From positions 1-7,849 of the forward strand of contig WJKZ01000063.1 of NCBI GenBank assembly GCA_014728785.1: 7,849 nucleotides of DNA, read 5' to 3'. The translations under genes were made by a program, and so were the position numbers. The notes under the pieces were generated by a model that was given only the letters and a program-made list of their open reading frames with translations, had not been told where the DNA came from and searched no databases. Source of the DNA: Candidatus Omnitrophota bacterium (GTDB lineage Bacteria; Omnitrophota; Gorgyraeia; Duberdicusellales; 4484-171). The first letter of the stretch is position 1; each line of letters opens with the position of its first letter. This document shows positions 1 through 6,361 of the stretch, piece by piece.

Positions 1-314
1 GACTTACTAATACATTTTTTTCCTGGTTCACAAGAAAACTTTTTAAAGTCAGCCTCAAGGATTCCCATTCGGGAATGTTCGTATTTAGAAAAAAAATTCT
101 TTCTCTCATAACTCCCCCCAATCAAGGTATGGACTTCGGCTATTTCATGAAACTTAAAGCCTATCTGAACCCGAAAATAAAGTGCGCGGAAATTCATATA
201 AGATACAATAAAAGAAGCGGGAGGGTAAAATACAGGGCCTTTTCTGATAGTATATCCATCGTTATAAAAACGTTGATTTTTTTCTTTAAAAATACTTACA
301 AATCCGGAAGGTAG
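1..314 (+). CDS. Family 2 glycosyltransferase, C-terminal fragment (5' end outside window)
   Basis: The reading frame is open from the left edge (first full codon at 3) to a TAG at 312-314, giving 103 visible residues, so the internal ATG at 75 is not the real start. The residues DSHSGMFVFRK (about 20-30) match the D-x-x-S-G-x-x-x-F-x-R segment of DPM1-like GT2 enzymes. The later EIHIRYNKRSGRVKY stretch corresponds to their typical 'E-x-P-x-x-Y-x-x-R-x-G-x-S-K' block before the C-terminal end. Such enzymes move sugars from nucleotide-sugar or polyprenyl-phosphate donors onto lipids or cell-surface glycans at the inner membrane; the substrate cannot be told from this piece. The catalytic N-terminal half with the DxD motif is not in the window. 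No C-terminal membrane helices follow, and the gene converges on marC with a 27-bp gap. Confidence 0.8.
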   Translation, partial: LTNTFFSWFTRKLFKVSLKDSHSGMFVFRKKILSLITPPNQGMDFGYFMKLKAYLNPKIKCAEIHIRYNKRSGRVKYRAFSDSISIVIKTLIFFFKNTYKSGR

Positions 315-341
315 GTAAGCTTTAGCTTTATTCCGTTAAAA

Positions 342-944
342 CTATCCTTTAATTGTATTCTCAAGGCCGGTGATAATAAGATTTACCCCGATTGCTCCTA
401 CAAAAAATCCGTTCAGGCGTAAAAAGAAGACCACTACTTTATCAAATACGACGCGGGTTCTGTTTCTAAGCAAATCATATTTTACGACAATCAACAACAT
501 GATTACTCCGATATTAAGCAGTAAAGGTATAAGTATCGCAAGGATTGCTTCAGACAAGGGGATACTGTTGCCTATAACCACACTGAGAGAAACAGTTGCC
601 GCCCCTACCATAAACGGTAAAGCAATTTCAGCGGCTAAATCGTCCAGGGTACCTTTCAGGGTAAAAAAGGACGTCCTGCCCTGGATTATAAAAATTAATG
701 CATAAGCGGTAATTACAATACCTCCGAAAATACGAAAACTTTCAAATCGTATAGACCAGATCTTTTCAAAAATAGCCGTACCGAACACTGCAAAGATGCT
801 GAAAATAATAAAAGATATCCCAGTGGCCTTAACGAGAACCCGGAAGAAATCTCCTCGCGGTAATTCTTCAATCACTGAATTAAGATAGATAAATAAAGCA
901 AAAGGGTTCAGAAGAACCATAAAAGGAATAATATAAGCACTCAC
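342..944 (-). CDS. MarC family integral membrane protein
   Basis: A polytopic membrane protein of the MarC/UPF0056 family; no transport substrate is established for the family and the old link to antibiotic resistance was withdrawn. The GTG at 942-944 is preferred: GGAG lies 5 nt upstream (950-953), the resulting 200 aa is the usual family length, and a promoter -10 at 996-1001 sits downstream of the longer TTG start at 1016. Family landmarks from this start are NPF (13-15) in the first helix, RIFGG (71-75), the LPFMVGAATVS segment (about 109-119) in place of the more usual P-x-x-x-GPGA-x-S loop, and a C-terminal RLNGFFVGAIGVNLIITG helix. About six hydrophobic segments are evident. Transcribed divergently from the nitroreductase operon. 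The family call is firm; the function is not known. Confidence 0.85.
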   Translation of the reverse strand: MSAYIIPFMVLLNPFALFIYLNSVIEELPRGDFFRVLVKATGISFIIFSIFAVFGTAIFEKIWSIRFESFRIFGGIVITAYALIFIIQGRTSFFTLKGTLDDLAAEIALPFMVGAATVSLSVVIGNSIPLSEAILAILIPLLLNIGVIMLLIVVKYDLLRNRTRVVFDKVVVFFLRLNGFFVGAIGVNLIITGLENTIKG

Positions 945-995
945 CGCCGCTCCATTCGTTTTTCCGGTATCTACAGATAAAAAAACCCTAAGTTT

Positions 996-1023
996 ATTAT
1001 ATAAAAAATAAGCCAAACACCAA
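996..1023 (-). promoter_or_regulatory. Predicted sigma70-type promoter of the marC-family gene
   Basis: On the minus strand, TTGGTG (1018-1023) is followed after 16 bp by a perfect TATAAT (996-1001). Transcription would begin near 989, leaving a leader of about 45 nt to the GTG at 944. This placement is a main reason for rejecting the upstream TTG start at 1016. Confidence 0.55.
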
Positions 1024-1054
1024 AGAATAAATTATGCGTTTGAAAAAACAAATT

Positions 1055-1082
1055 TTGAAGCATAAAAGATTAGTTATATAAT
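1055..1082 (+). promoter_or_regulatory. Predicted sigma70-type promoter of the nitroreductase-Dabb operon
   Basis: TTGAAG (1055-1060), a 16-bp spacer and a perfect TATAAT (1077-1082) point toward the nitroreductase ATG at 1118. A strong AAAGGAGG ribosome site lies at 1105-1112. The predicted start of transcription is near 1089. It is back-to-back with the marC promoter, with 31 bp between the two -35 boxes. Confidence 0.6.
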
Positions 1083-1117
1083 ATTACTCCGGAACAAAAA
1101 ACTAAAAGGAGGTAATT

Positions 1118-1618
1118 ATGGAATTCTCTGAAGTTGTCAAAAAAAGATGCAGTGTAAGAAACTATAGCGACAGGTCCATACCTGATGAGCATCTGGAAAA
1201 AATTGTCGATGCAGCCAGGCTCTCTCCCACGGCAAGGGGAGAAGAACCGTGGGAATTTGTGGTGGTAACTGAAAAAAAAGCTCTGCATGATCTGGGAGAA
1301 ATAACCGACCATGGAAAATTCTTAAAAGGCGCCAGGGCGGGAATAATCGTTTTATGCAAAGATACAAAATATTATCTGGAAGACGGCTCAGCCGCTACGG
1401 AAAACATACTCCTGGCAGCAACAGACTTCGGTATTGGTTCCTGCTGGATTGCCGGCGACAAGAAAGCTTACGCAGAAGAAATTTGTAAATACATAAATGC
1501 TCCCGCCGGTTTTAAATTAGTAAGTATCGTCTCCCTGGGCCATCCCAAATCAGATTCCCGGCCCCATTCCAAAAGAGCTCTGTCGGAAGTAATGCACAAA
1601 GAAAAATTTCAGGATTAA
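1118..1618 (+). CDS. Nitroreductase family protein (small FMN-dependent oxidoreductase)
   Basis: A 166-aa single-domain flavoprotein of the nitroreductase superfamily, which binds FMN and transfers hydride from NAD(P)H to varied electrophiles; the substrate is unknown. Visible hallmarks are KRCSVRNY (9-16, the R-x-S-x-R phosphate-binding start of the domain), SPTARGEEPWEFVVV (36-50, equivalent to the usual S-P-S-x-x-N-x-Q-P-W, with the Asn/Gln pair replaced by Gly/Glu), DGSAATENILLAATDFGIGSCWI (89-111, dimer and FMN contact helix) and SLGHP (139-143). It is at the short end of the family, like the 160-170 aa enzymes common in anaerobes. The ATG has an excellent AAAGGAGG upstream. The Dabb gene follows after 19 bp, so the two are very likely co-transcribed. 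Confidence 0.9.
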   Translation: MEFSEVVKKRCSVRNYSDRSIPDEHLEKIVDAARLSPTARGEEPWEFVVVTEKKALHDLGEITDHGKFLKGARAGIIVLCKDTKYYLEDGSAATENILLAATDFGIGSCWIAGDKKAYAEEICKYINAPAGFKLVSIVSLGHPKSDSRPHSKRALSEVMHKEKFQD

Positions 1619-1637
1619 TAACGGAAGGAGTTTGTCT

Positions 1638-1940
1638 ATGTTAAAGCATATAGTTATGTGGAAAATAAAAGAGCATCATTTGAATAAGTCCAAAGAACAG
1701 CTGGTTGCCGAGGCAAAATCAATGTTGGAAGAACTCCCCCGGCAGATTCCGGCCATAGTAAAGCTTGAGGTGGGTAAAAACATAAGTAATAACCGCAGCG
1801 CATATGATCTGGTATTATACTCTGAGTTCAAGGATTGGCAGTCTCTTGAAACTTACCGAAGCCATCCCGGCCACCTTGAAGTTGTCGAACATCTTAGAGG
1901 TATGGTTGAACGCGGATGCGTGGTAGATTATCAAACTTAG
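1638..1940 (+). CDS. Dabb (stress-responsive A/B barrel) domain protein
   Basis: A 100-aa protein made of one Dabb domain, a dimeric ferredoxin-like alpha+beta barrel. Typical features are the first strand LKHIVMWKIK (2-11), a central helix with paired acidic and basic residues, the strand SAYDLVLYSEF, then Y-x-x-H-P-x-H in the helix before the final strand RGCVVDYQ. The family includes stress-induced plant proteins and polyketide cyclases, but most bacterial members have no assigned substrate. The ATG at 1638 is preferred over the in-frame TTG at 1632 because GGAAGGAG (1623-1630) sits 7 nt upstream of the ATG. It is the second gene of the nitroreductase operon, suggesting action on or protection from the same small molecule, which is inference only. 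No clear hairpin-plus-T-run terminator follows. Confidence 0.88.
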   Translation: MLKHIVMWKIKEHHLNKSKEQLVAEAKSMLEELPRQIPAIVKLEVGKNISNNRSAYDLVLYSEFKDWQSLETYRSHPGHLEVVEHLRGMVERGCVVDYQT

Positions 1941-1951
1941 CAACAACACAA

Positions 1952-2267
1952 CGCTCATGGCTCTTGGTTCGTAGCTCATAGCTTAATTGAGGCTAAATCC
2001 GGTTTGGGTTTGGTCTTCGGCAGCGTATCGTAAGTCGGTTTCGTTTGCGGTTTCGGCTTATAAATTATTAATAACGACAGACGAGAGAAGATAATAGCTC
2101 ATGGCTCATTGCTCTTAGCTCATAGCTGCTTGTCGCTTGAGACTTGTAGCCTGAAAGCCTGAAGCTTGAAACCTGCAGCCTGAGACTTGAAGCTTGCAAC
2201 CTGCAGCCTATCTGCCCTGACTATTCCCGAAGGGTAGCCTGAGACTTGGGGCCTGCAGCTTGTAGCC
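1952..2267. repeat. Degenerate heptanucleotide tandem-repeat island (non-coding)
   Basis: This stretch between two convergent genes holds no credible ORF and is almost wholly built of 7-bp units. From 2096 to 2267 about 24 near-contiguous heptads can be phased. They begin as AGCTCAT/GGCTCAT/TGCTCTT and grade into the form TG[AC][AG][AG]C[CT] (TGAGACT, TGAAGCT, TGCAACC, TGCAGCC and so on), broken by one 8-mer and two short interruptions near 2209-2217 and 2225-2239. A second patch at 1953-1988 has the same AGCTCAT-type units. A GGTTT-rich patch at about 2000-2060 is compatible with the same period but unclear. AGCCTGAGACTTG occurs exactly twice (2177-2189 and 2236-2248). Many units create CTGCAG or AAGCTT palindromes, so transcripts could fold. 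It resembles the short heptameric repeats (STRR) described in cyanobacterial intergenic DNA in style, not in sequence. Confidence 0.8.
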
Positions 2268-2270
2268 TAC

Positions 2271-2654
2271 TTACAGCCCATTCCCTATTCCTTCAACCGC
2301 AATAGCCTTGCTGCGCGTAGATTCCTCCCTCAAAGAAGCTATAGCCTTATATTCTGAGGAACCAAAGCATTCCTTAAGTGCTTCCATTGAGGAGAATTCG
2401 ATTATAATTATTCTTTCCGGCTGCCATCCGCCCGATATTGTGTATGCCTCTCCCCCTCTGACCAGGTAACGGCCTCCGTATTTTACAACCAGAGGATAAA
2501 CCTTCTCTGTGTAGCGCCGGTACAATTCTTCATCTAAAATTTCAATTTCGGCCACCATATAAATTCCTTTATCCCCGCCTCGGTGGTAGATAAAAAATAA
2601 AAAAATCTGGCTGGCTACAATAAAAATGAAAGTAAGCGCTAAAACTTTTTTCAT
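2271..2654 (-). CDS. DUF1330 family protein with N-terminal membrane anchor
   Basis: A 127-aa protein. Residues 4-23 form one hydrophobic segment after MKK, a signal anchor or uncleaved signal peptide with no lipobox cysteine. Residues 31-122 match DUF1330, a ferredoxin-like alpha+beta barrel: YMVAEIEILDEELYRRYTEKV, the signature YGGRYLVRGGEAYTISGGW (59-77), ERIIIIEFSS and SSEYKAIASLRE. DUF1330 proteins are usually soluble and about 95 aa, so the export or anchor segment is an addition. The family's biochemical function is unknown. The start ATG overlaps the stop of the upstream THEP1 gene as ATGA, with AAGGAGG 5-6 nt upstream inside that gene, so translation is probably coupled. The gene ends 3 bp from the heptamer island. 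Confidence 0.85.
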   Translation of the reverse strand: MKKVLALTFIFIVASQIFLFFIYHRGGDKGIYMVAEIEILDEELYRRYTEKVYPLVVKYGGRYLVRGGEAYTISGGWQPERIIIIEFSSMEALKECFGSSEYKAIASLREESTRSKAIAVEGIGNGL

Positions 2655-3193
2655 CTCGCCTCCTTAAATAGAATAAAAAAATTCGCAATTTTATCCAGTA
2701 TTATAGAGGGAAGCCGGTCTCTGTTATCCTCCCTGACTTCAATTATCTCTAAATCGCCTCTTTTCTTTACCTCCAGAATAAAATCCGTTCCGCCTAAAGT
2801 GATTGTGCCGATAACTATATTAGGCGCATCTAGTACCTCTAATACGGTTTTTTGGAATTTTTCAGAAAAGCATTCCATCTTTCCAATCTCATCAAGGATA
2901 ACCACATAACCCTCTTGGGGCTCAATTGCCGGTACGGCAACGTTATCGATATTTTCACAGCTTACGCCGTAGCGCCTTATATGAAAATCTGATTTTATAT
3001 CCTGGTGTCCGAGATAACCTTGCTTGCCTTCAAGTGTCCTCATCAAAAACCAGACCCTCCTTCCTCCTTCTCTTTCTTCCTGCGTATAAAAACCTTTGGC
3101 CGGGTATTTGAGGCCTTCGATTACCTTCTTCATGACAGTGGTTTTACCGCAGGAAGGTGCACCGGTCAGAAAAATATTTTTTTTCTTTCTCAT
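2651..3193 (-). CDS. THEP1-type nucleoside-triphosphatase (NTPase_1 family)
   Basis: A 180-aa P-loop NTPase of the THEP1 family, whose characterised thermophile members hydrolyse ATP, GTP and other NTPs to NDPs; the cellular role is unclear. The Walker A motif is GAPSCGKTT (11-19), followed by the family's KGFYTQEEREGGRRVWF (33-49). A Walker B segment VVILDE (97-102) runs into IGKMECFS (103-110), a very characteristic THEP1 block, and IGTI lies at 128-131. Full length for the family. The ATG at 3193 is the only sensible start but has only a poor ribosome site, so translation may have depended on the preceding gene, which is now a pseudogene ending 28 bp upstream. DUF1330 overlaps its 3' end by 4 bp. 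Confidence 0.88.
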   Translation of the reverse strand: MRKKKNIFLTGAPSCGKTTVMKKVIEGLKYPAKGFYTQEEREGGRRVWFLMRTLEGKQGYLGHQDIKSDFHIRRYGVSCENIDNVAVPAIEPQEGYVVILDEIGKMECFSEKFQKTVLEVLDAPNIVIGTITLGGTDFILEVKKRGDLEIIEVREDNRDRLPSIILDKIANFFILFKEAR

Positions 3194-3221
3194 ACGTTTT
3201 CTTGAACGGGAATTAAAACTT

Positions 3222-4076
3222 TCAGTCTCTTAACAGCTTTTCACTTGTGCCTATTGGGGTAGGATATCTAAATACTACAATATAACTTGAGACTATAAGA
3301 GTAATAATAGTCACAAGCTGAATCAGCTGCGATGCCCTGTGGGTTATGCAGCCTACCTCAAAGGCAAACAGGGCTATCAATAAGGAGAATTCGCTTAACT
3401 GCCCAAACCTCATCCCTATCTCTTCAGAGAAAGATTTCTTTTCTCCTGTGCGCAAAAAAGCTATTTTGAATATCCAGGGCTTGACCAGAATAAAGATAAG
3501 CGCAAGTACACAAGCAGATATAAAGACGTCTTTAAGCACCAGGAAATCAAGCTGAGCTCCTAGTAAGAAGAAAAACAGTACCAAAAAGAAATCGCGCAGA
3601 GGCTTTAAGTTTTCCGAGATAAAAAATGATACCTTATGTCTCGCCAATCTCACCCCGGCAAAAAATGCTCCCGTCTCATAAAAGAGGTCCAGCTGGTGTG
3701 AAATGGTAGCAATACCGAAACATCAGGCAAGGCCGAGAATGAACAGAGCTTCGTGTGTCCTGTCAACGTATTTCATGATTCTCCAGAGAATGTAACGCCC
3801 AAATAAAAGCATCGCTCCCACAAATGCCGTAAGCTTCATAAAAAGAGCGGCCAGATTAAATAAAGCTCGCTGGTACAGGTTAAAACAGCGCACAAAAACA
3901 AGTACACCTATCTTTTAACCCAGCCCAGGCCCCAGGGGGCCGATAAGTATTCCACAAATGATATAAGCAATAATTACCGGCTGCTTGAAAACAACGGCAA
4001 AAAACGACAAAAAAGCCGCTGCGACTAAAACAATGCTTAAGTCGAAGAGAAACCCTTCCACGAAAATTATTATACA
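3222..4076 (-). pseudogene. CPA2-family cation:proton antiporter (KefB/NapA type), decayed
   Basis: Read in one minus-strand frame, this region gives recognisable pieces of a CPA2 sodium or potassium:proton antiporter membrane domain. The N-terminal helices (VEGFLFDLSIVLVAAAF, then QPVIIAYIICGILIGPLGPGLG) end at a TAA (3915-3917). A middle piece (ALFNLAALFMKL..., FGRYILWRI, THEALFILGLA) ends at a TGA (3723-3725). The C-terminal half is intact (CFGIATI..., GAFFAGVRLARH, LRDFFLVLFFFLLGAQLD, RFGQLSEFSLLIALFAFEVG) to the stop at 3222. At the first break the protein jumps from helix 2-3 to well past the ion-binding helices, so roughly 100 residues are missing compared with the usual membrane domain of about 380. 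The TGA probably replaces the TGG of a common A-W-C-F-G motif. No good start remains (GTG at 4059-4061 is the best). Assembly error is possible for one lesion but unlikely for all three. Confidence 0.8.
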
Positions 4077-4192
4077 TCAAAAGCATCTTAATTACATCTA
4101 TTATAAGCTGTAAAGGGCGGGAAAAACTTATACCGCAAAAAGTATACGAAGTTAAAAGTGAGATTATTCAGCGGCCTAAGACCTTTAGCTTT

Positions 4193-4507
4193 TCAGGCTT
4201 TAATCATCACCAGCAGCATCTTGAACTTAGCAATAGCTTTCAATGAATGAGACCTGTTCGCAGGTATTATCAAGGCCTCACCGCTACGCAGGGTAAATGA
4301 ATCACCGTCGACCTTAACATCCGCTTTACCCTCTAGAGTATAAACCAAGGCATCAAAAGGCGCGATGTGCTCGCTTAAGCCTTCGCCTTTATCGAAAGCG
4401 AACACACTAACACGGCCCTCATCTTTTTTTACGATTTCCCTACTGACTACCGAAGCCTGTTGATAATCTATTAAGCCTAACGGGGCAAAAACCTTTTTTG
4501 TCTCCAT
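4193..4507 (-). CDS. Small cupin-domain protein, last gene of the Hcp operon
   Basis: A 104-aa single-cupin beta-barrel. Motif 1 is GEGLSEHIAPFDALVYTLEG (41-60), with only one of the two usual histidines (H47) and with E59 kept. Motif 2 is GEALIIPANRSHSLKA (76-91), with P82 and H87. Three ligands (H47, E59, H87) could still hold a metal. The E-H-x-A-P-F-D-A-L-V pattern and the ending K-F-K-M-L-L-V-M-I are typical of a cupin group that I recall as common in anaerobes; no substrate is known. The ATG lies 2 bp beyond the hcp stop and its AGGAGGT is formed by the last hcp codons, so it is translationally coupled and should be made together with Hcp. A role in nitrosative or redox stress is inferred only from this position. 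Confidence 0.88.
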   Translation of the reverse strand: METKKVFAPLGLIDYQQASVVSREIVKKDEGRVSVFAFDKGEGLSEHIAPFDALVYTLEGKADVKVDGDSFTLRSGEALIIPANRSHSLKAIAKFKMLLVMIKA

Positions 4508-4509
4508 AA

Positions 4510-5802
4510 TCAGCTACCTCCTAAAATATTTTTCAAATTCTCATTAGCTGAAGTTACCGGCTTAATATTGAACTTCTCCTGCAGCAATGCCAGAACATCG
4601 GGCGTTATAAATGCAGGAAACGTAGGTCCCAGGTGTATATCTTTTATACCCAGGTGGAGTAAGCTGAGTAGAATCGCCACCGCTTTCTGCTCAAACCAGG
4701 ACAATATAAAAGAAAGCGGCAGTTCGTTGACTTCGCAATTAAATACCTCAGACAAAGCCAGGGCAACCTTAATCGCAGAATATGCGTTGTTACACTGCCC
4801 TATATCCAGAAGCCTGGGTATTCCTTCTATCTGGCCGAAATCGAGTTTGTTGAAACGGTATTTTCCGCAGGCAAGGGTAAGAATTATACAGTCTTCAGGC
4901 ACTTTTAAAGCAAAATCCGTAAAGTAATTTCTGCCCGGTTTGGCCCCGTCACAACCTCCGATTAAAAAGAAATGACGAATCTTACCCTTTTTGACTAAAT
5001 CAGCTATTTTTTCAGCCAAACTCAGAATGGCTGTATGGTGAAAACCCGTCATAATCTTTTTACCCGGATTCTCCTCAAGCGGGGTAAGTTTCTTTGCCTT
5101 ATCTATCAGGGGAGAGAAATCTCTATCTTTAATACTCACTGCCCCCTCTATCCCCGTAATACCCCGGGTAAAAAGCCTGTCCAGGTAGGTATTAGCAGGA
5201 GGAGTTAATACACAATTTGTTGTTGCAAGAATCGCGCCCGGAAATTCATTGAATTCTTTTTTCTGTTCTTGCCAGGCACCGCCGTAATTTCCTGCCAGGT
5301 GCCTGAACTGCTTCAATTTAGGGTAAGCATGCGCCGGAAGCATTTCGCTATGAGTATAAATATTCACTCCTGCGCCTTCTGTTTGCTTGAGGAGCTCATA
5401 CAAATCAATAAGGTCATGGCCGGTAATCAGTACACCCGCACCCTTCCTTGTTCCGGTATCAACCTCTGTGGGCACGGGGTTTCCGAAATTATCGGTATGT
5501 GCTTTATCCAGCAGCTCCATAATCTTTAAATTCATTTCTCCGCACTTCAAAACCATGCCAAGGTGGTCCTCTAAATCAAAACTCACATTGGTAACTGTTT
5601 TAAATAGTGCCTCGTGCATAAAAGCGTCTACTTCGCTATCGACACCGCCCAATTCTCTGGCAGCATAGGCATAGGCGGCAATACCTTTTAAGCCGTAGAG
5701 CAGGGTATCCTGCAAGCTCTGGATATCCGCACTTTTACCGCACACCCCCACTTTTGTACAACCGGTTCCTCCGGCGGTCTGTTCACATTGATAACAAAAC
5801 AT
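4510..5802 (-). CDS. hcp: Hybrid-cluster protein / hydroxylamine reductase, short (class III-like) form
   Basis: An iron-sulfur-oxygen enzyme that reduces hydroxylamine to ammonia in vitro. In enterobacteria it is a high-affinity NO reductase and protects anaerobes from nitrosative stress. The N-terminal cluster ligands are C3, C6, C15 and C21 (C-x2-C-x8-C-x5-C). All expected hybrid-cluster ligands are present: H129 (in GHD), E153 (THSEM), C197 (TTNCV), C284 (GGCDGAKPGR, the usual persulfide cysteine), C312 (ACGKYRF), C337 (IGQCNNAYSA) and E371 (EQKA). At 430 aa it is about 100 residues shorter than the ~550-aa class I/II enzymes, lacking part of the N-terminal helical domain, as in class III proteins from archaea and thermophiles. 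AAGGAG at 5810-5815 lies 7 nt before the ATG. No hcr reductase gene is nearby, so its electron donor is elsewhere. Third gene of the Rrf2-headed operon. Confidence 0.96.
   Translation of the reverse strand: MFCYQCEQTAGGTGCTKVGVCGKSADIQSLQDTLLYGLKGIAAYAYAARELGGVDSEVDAFMHEALFKTVTNVSFDLEDHLGMVLKCGEMNLKIMELLDKAHTDNFGNPVPTEVDTGTRKGAGVLITGHDLIDLYELLKQTEGAGVNIYTHSEMLPAHAYPKLKQFRHLAGNYGGAWQEQKKEFNEFPGAILATTNCVLTPPANTYLDRLFTRGITGIEGAVSIKDRDFSPLIDKAKKLTPLEENPGKKIMTGFHHTAILSLAEKIADLVKKGKIRHFFLIGGCDGAKPGRNYFTDFALKVPEDCIILTLACGKYRFNKLDFGQIEGIPRLLDIGQCNNAYSAIKVALALSEVFNCEVNELPLSFILSWFEQKAVAILLSLLHLGIKDIHLGPTFPAFITPDVLALLQEKFNIKPVTSANENLKNILGGS
4516..4522 (-). promoter_or_regulatory. Ribosome binding site of the cupin gene, embedded in the hcp 3' end
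   Basis: AGGAGGT on the minus strand lies 8 nt before the cupin ATG and encodes the Gly-Gly codons next to the C-terminal serine of Hcp. It fixes the cupin start and indicates translational coupling. Confidence 0.8.
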
Positions 5803-5841
5803 ACTCTCTCTCCTTTTTTCTTTAATTTTACCCGAAAATTT

Positions 5842-6342
5842 TTAAAGCTTTGTCACAACATGCGGAATACAATAGATTTTTATAAAATCCCCCTCTCTGT
5901 CTTCCCTGTGGCCGAATTTCTCCTCTTTTTTAAATAAATTCCTCTGGAAAACCTTTGTTTTGCTCAGGCTGCTGAATAATTTTTTTCTATCTCTGTCTGT
6001 ACTGAGCCTGTTCAGGTATTTATAATATTTTATTGCTGCGGAAGTTATCTCTGCTCCTAAAGTAAGGGAGCCAACCAGAGAAAAGCTCTCTGTCTTCAAA
6101 TTACAAAATTTACATTTATTTTCCCCGCAAGCCTCCGGTCCGGCTTCTCCTGAGCCGAGCATCTCAACAAGTATTTTTTTATTTTCCGCAGCGGTTTGCC
6201 CGCAATTGTCAAATTTCTTTTTTACTCTGCCGTTCTTGATCAATCCGGCCAAGTGGAGTGAACAAACGGCAGTAGCATCTTCCACACAAACCGCTTTTTT
6301 CAAAATGCTTTTAAAATCGGGTTTTTCGATTATTTTTTCCAT
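5842..6342 (-). CDS. Unrecognised Cys-rich protein, possibly a degenerate ferritin-like fold
   Basis: A 166-aa soluble protein that I cannot assign to a named family. The ATG at 6342 is chosen over 6405 because AGGAGGTG (6351-6358) lies 8 nt upstream and the longer start would overlap the Rrf2 gene. Residues 10-62 and 92-141 each look like an amphipathic helix pair in rubrerythrin style (FKSILKKAVCVEDATAVCSLHLAGLI, then AAENKKILVEML; GAEITSAAIKYYKYL, then KVFQRNLFKKEE). E21, E53 and E98 fall near metal-ligand positions, but the expected E-x-x-H histidines are absent (K/I at 56-57, no His near 130). Between the halves lies a cysteine cluster, C72-x4-C77-x2-C80, plus C19, C27, C47 and C158, seven in all. 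It sits between the Rrf2 regulator (19-bp gap) and hcp (39-bp gap), so a role in NO or redox stress is likely by context. The fold assignment is inference. Confidence 0.75.
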   Translation of the reverse strand: MEKIIEKPDFKSILKKAVCVEDATAVCSLHLAGLIKNGRVKKKFDNCGQTAAENKKILVEMLGSGEAGPEACGENKCKFCNLKTESFSLVGSLTLGAEITSAAIKYYKYLNRLSTDRDRKKLFSSLSKTKVFQRNLFKKEEKFGHREDREGDFIKIYCIPHVVTKL

Positions 6343-6350
6343 ATCTATCT

Positions 6351-6358
6351 CACCTCCT
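6351..6358 (-). promoter_or_regulatory. Ribosome binding site fixing the start of the Cys-rich protein
   Basis: AGGAGGTG on the minus strand, 8 nt before the ATG at 6342 and 4 nt beyond the rrf2-type gene's stop. It decides in favour of the shorter, 166-aa product. Confidence 0.8.
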
Positions 6359-6361
6359 GGC

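Noticed and set aside
75..314. A free-standing 79-aa protein starting at ATG 75
   Set aside because: The same frame is open to the left edge and the residues before the ATG continue the GT2 match (D-S-H-S-G), so this is an internal methionine.
370..705. 111-aa plus-strand ORF opposite marC
   Set aside because: Antisense shadow of a clear MarC-family gene, with no ribosome site or recognisable motif.
2096..2267. CRISPR array or transposon-end repeats in the heptamer island
   Set aside because: Units are 7 bp and contiguous with no spacers of uniform length, and there is no cas gene, transposase or target-site duplication.
3723..3725. TGA in the antiporter read as Trp or selenocysteine
   Set aside because: TGA is a normal stop for several genes here (THEP1-type NTPase, cupin, hcp), no SECIS-like hairpin was noticed, and the same gene also has a TAA and a deletion.
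4069..4192. Promoters (TATAAT at 4100-4105 and 4069-4074, minus strand) and a weak hairpin after the cupin gene
   Set aside because: The TATAAT boxes lack a credible -35 at 16-18 bp, and the GCCTGA/TTAGGC hairpin has a wobble pair, a long loop and no following T-run. Nothing else was seen in this 113-bp gap.
4568..5668. Several plus-strand ORFs of 86-119 aa opposite hcp
   Set aside because: Shadows of the strongly conserved Hcp reading frame, without start signals or family resemblance.
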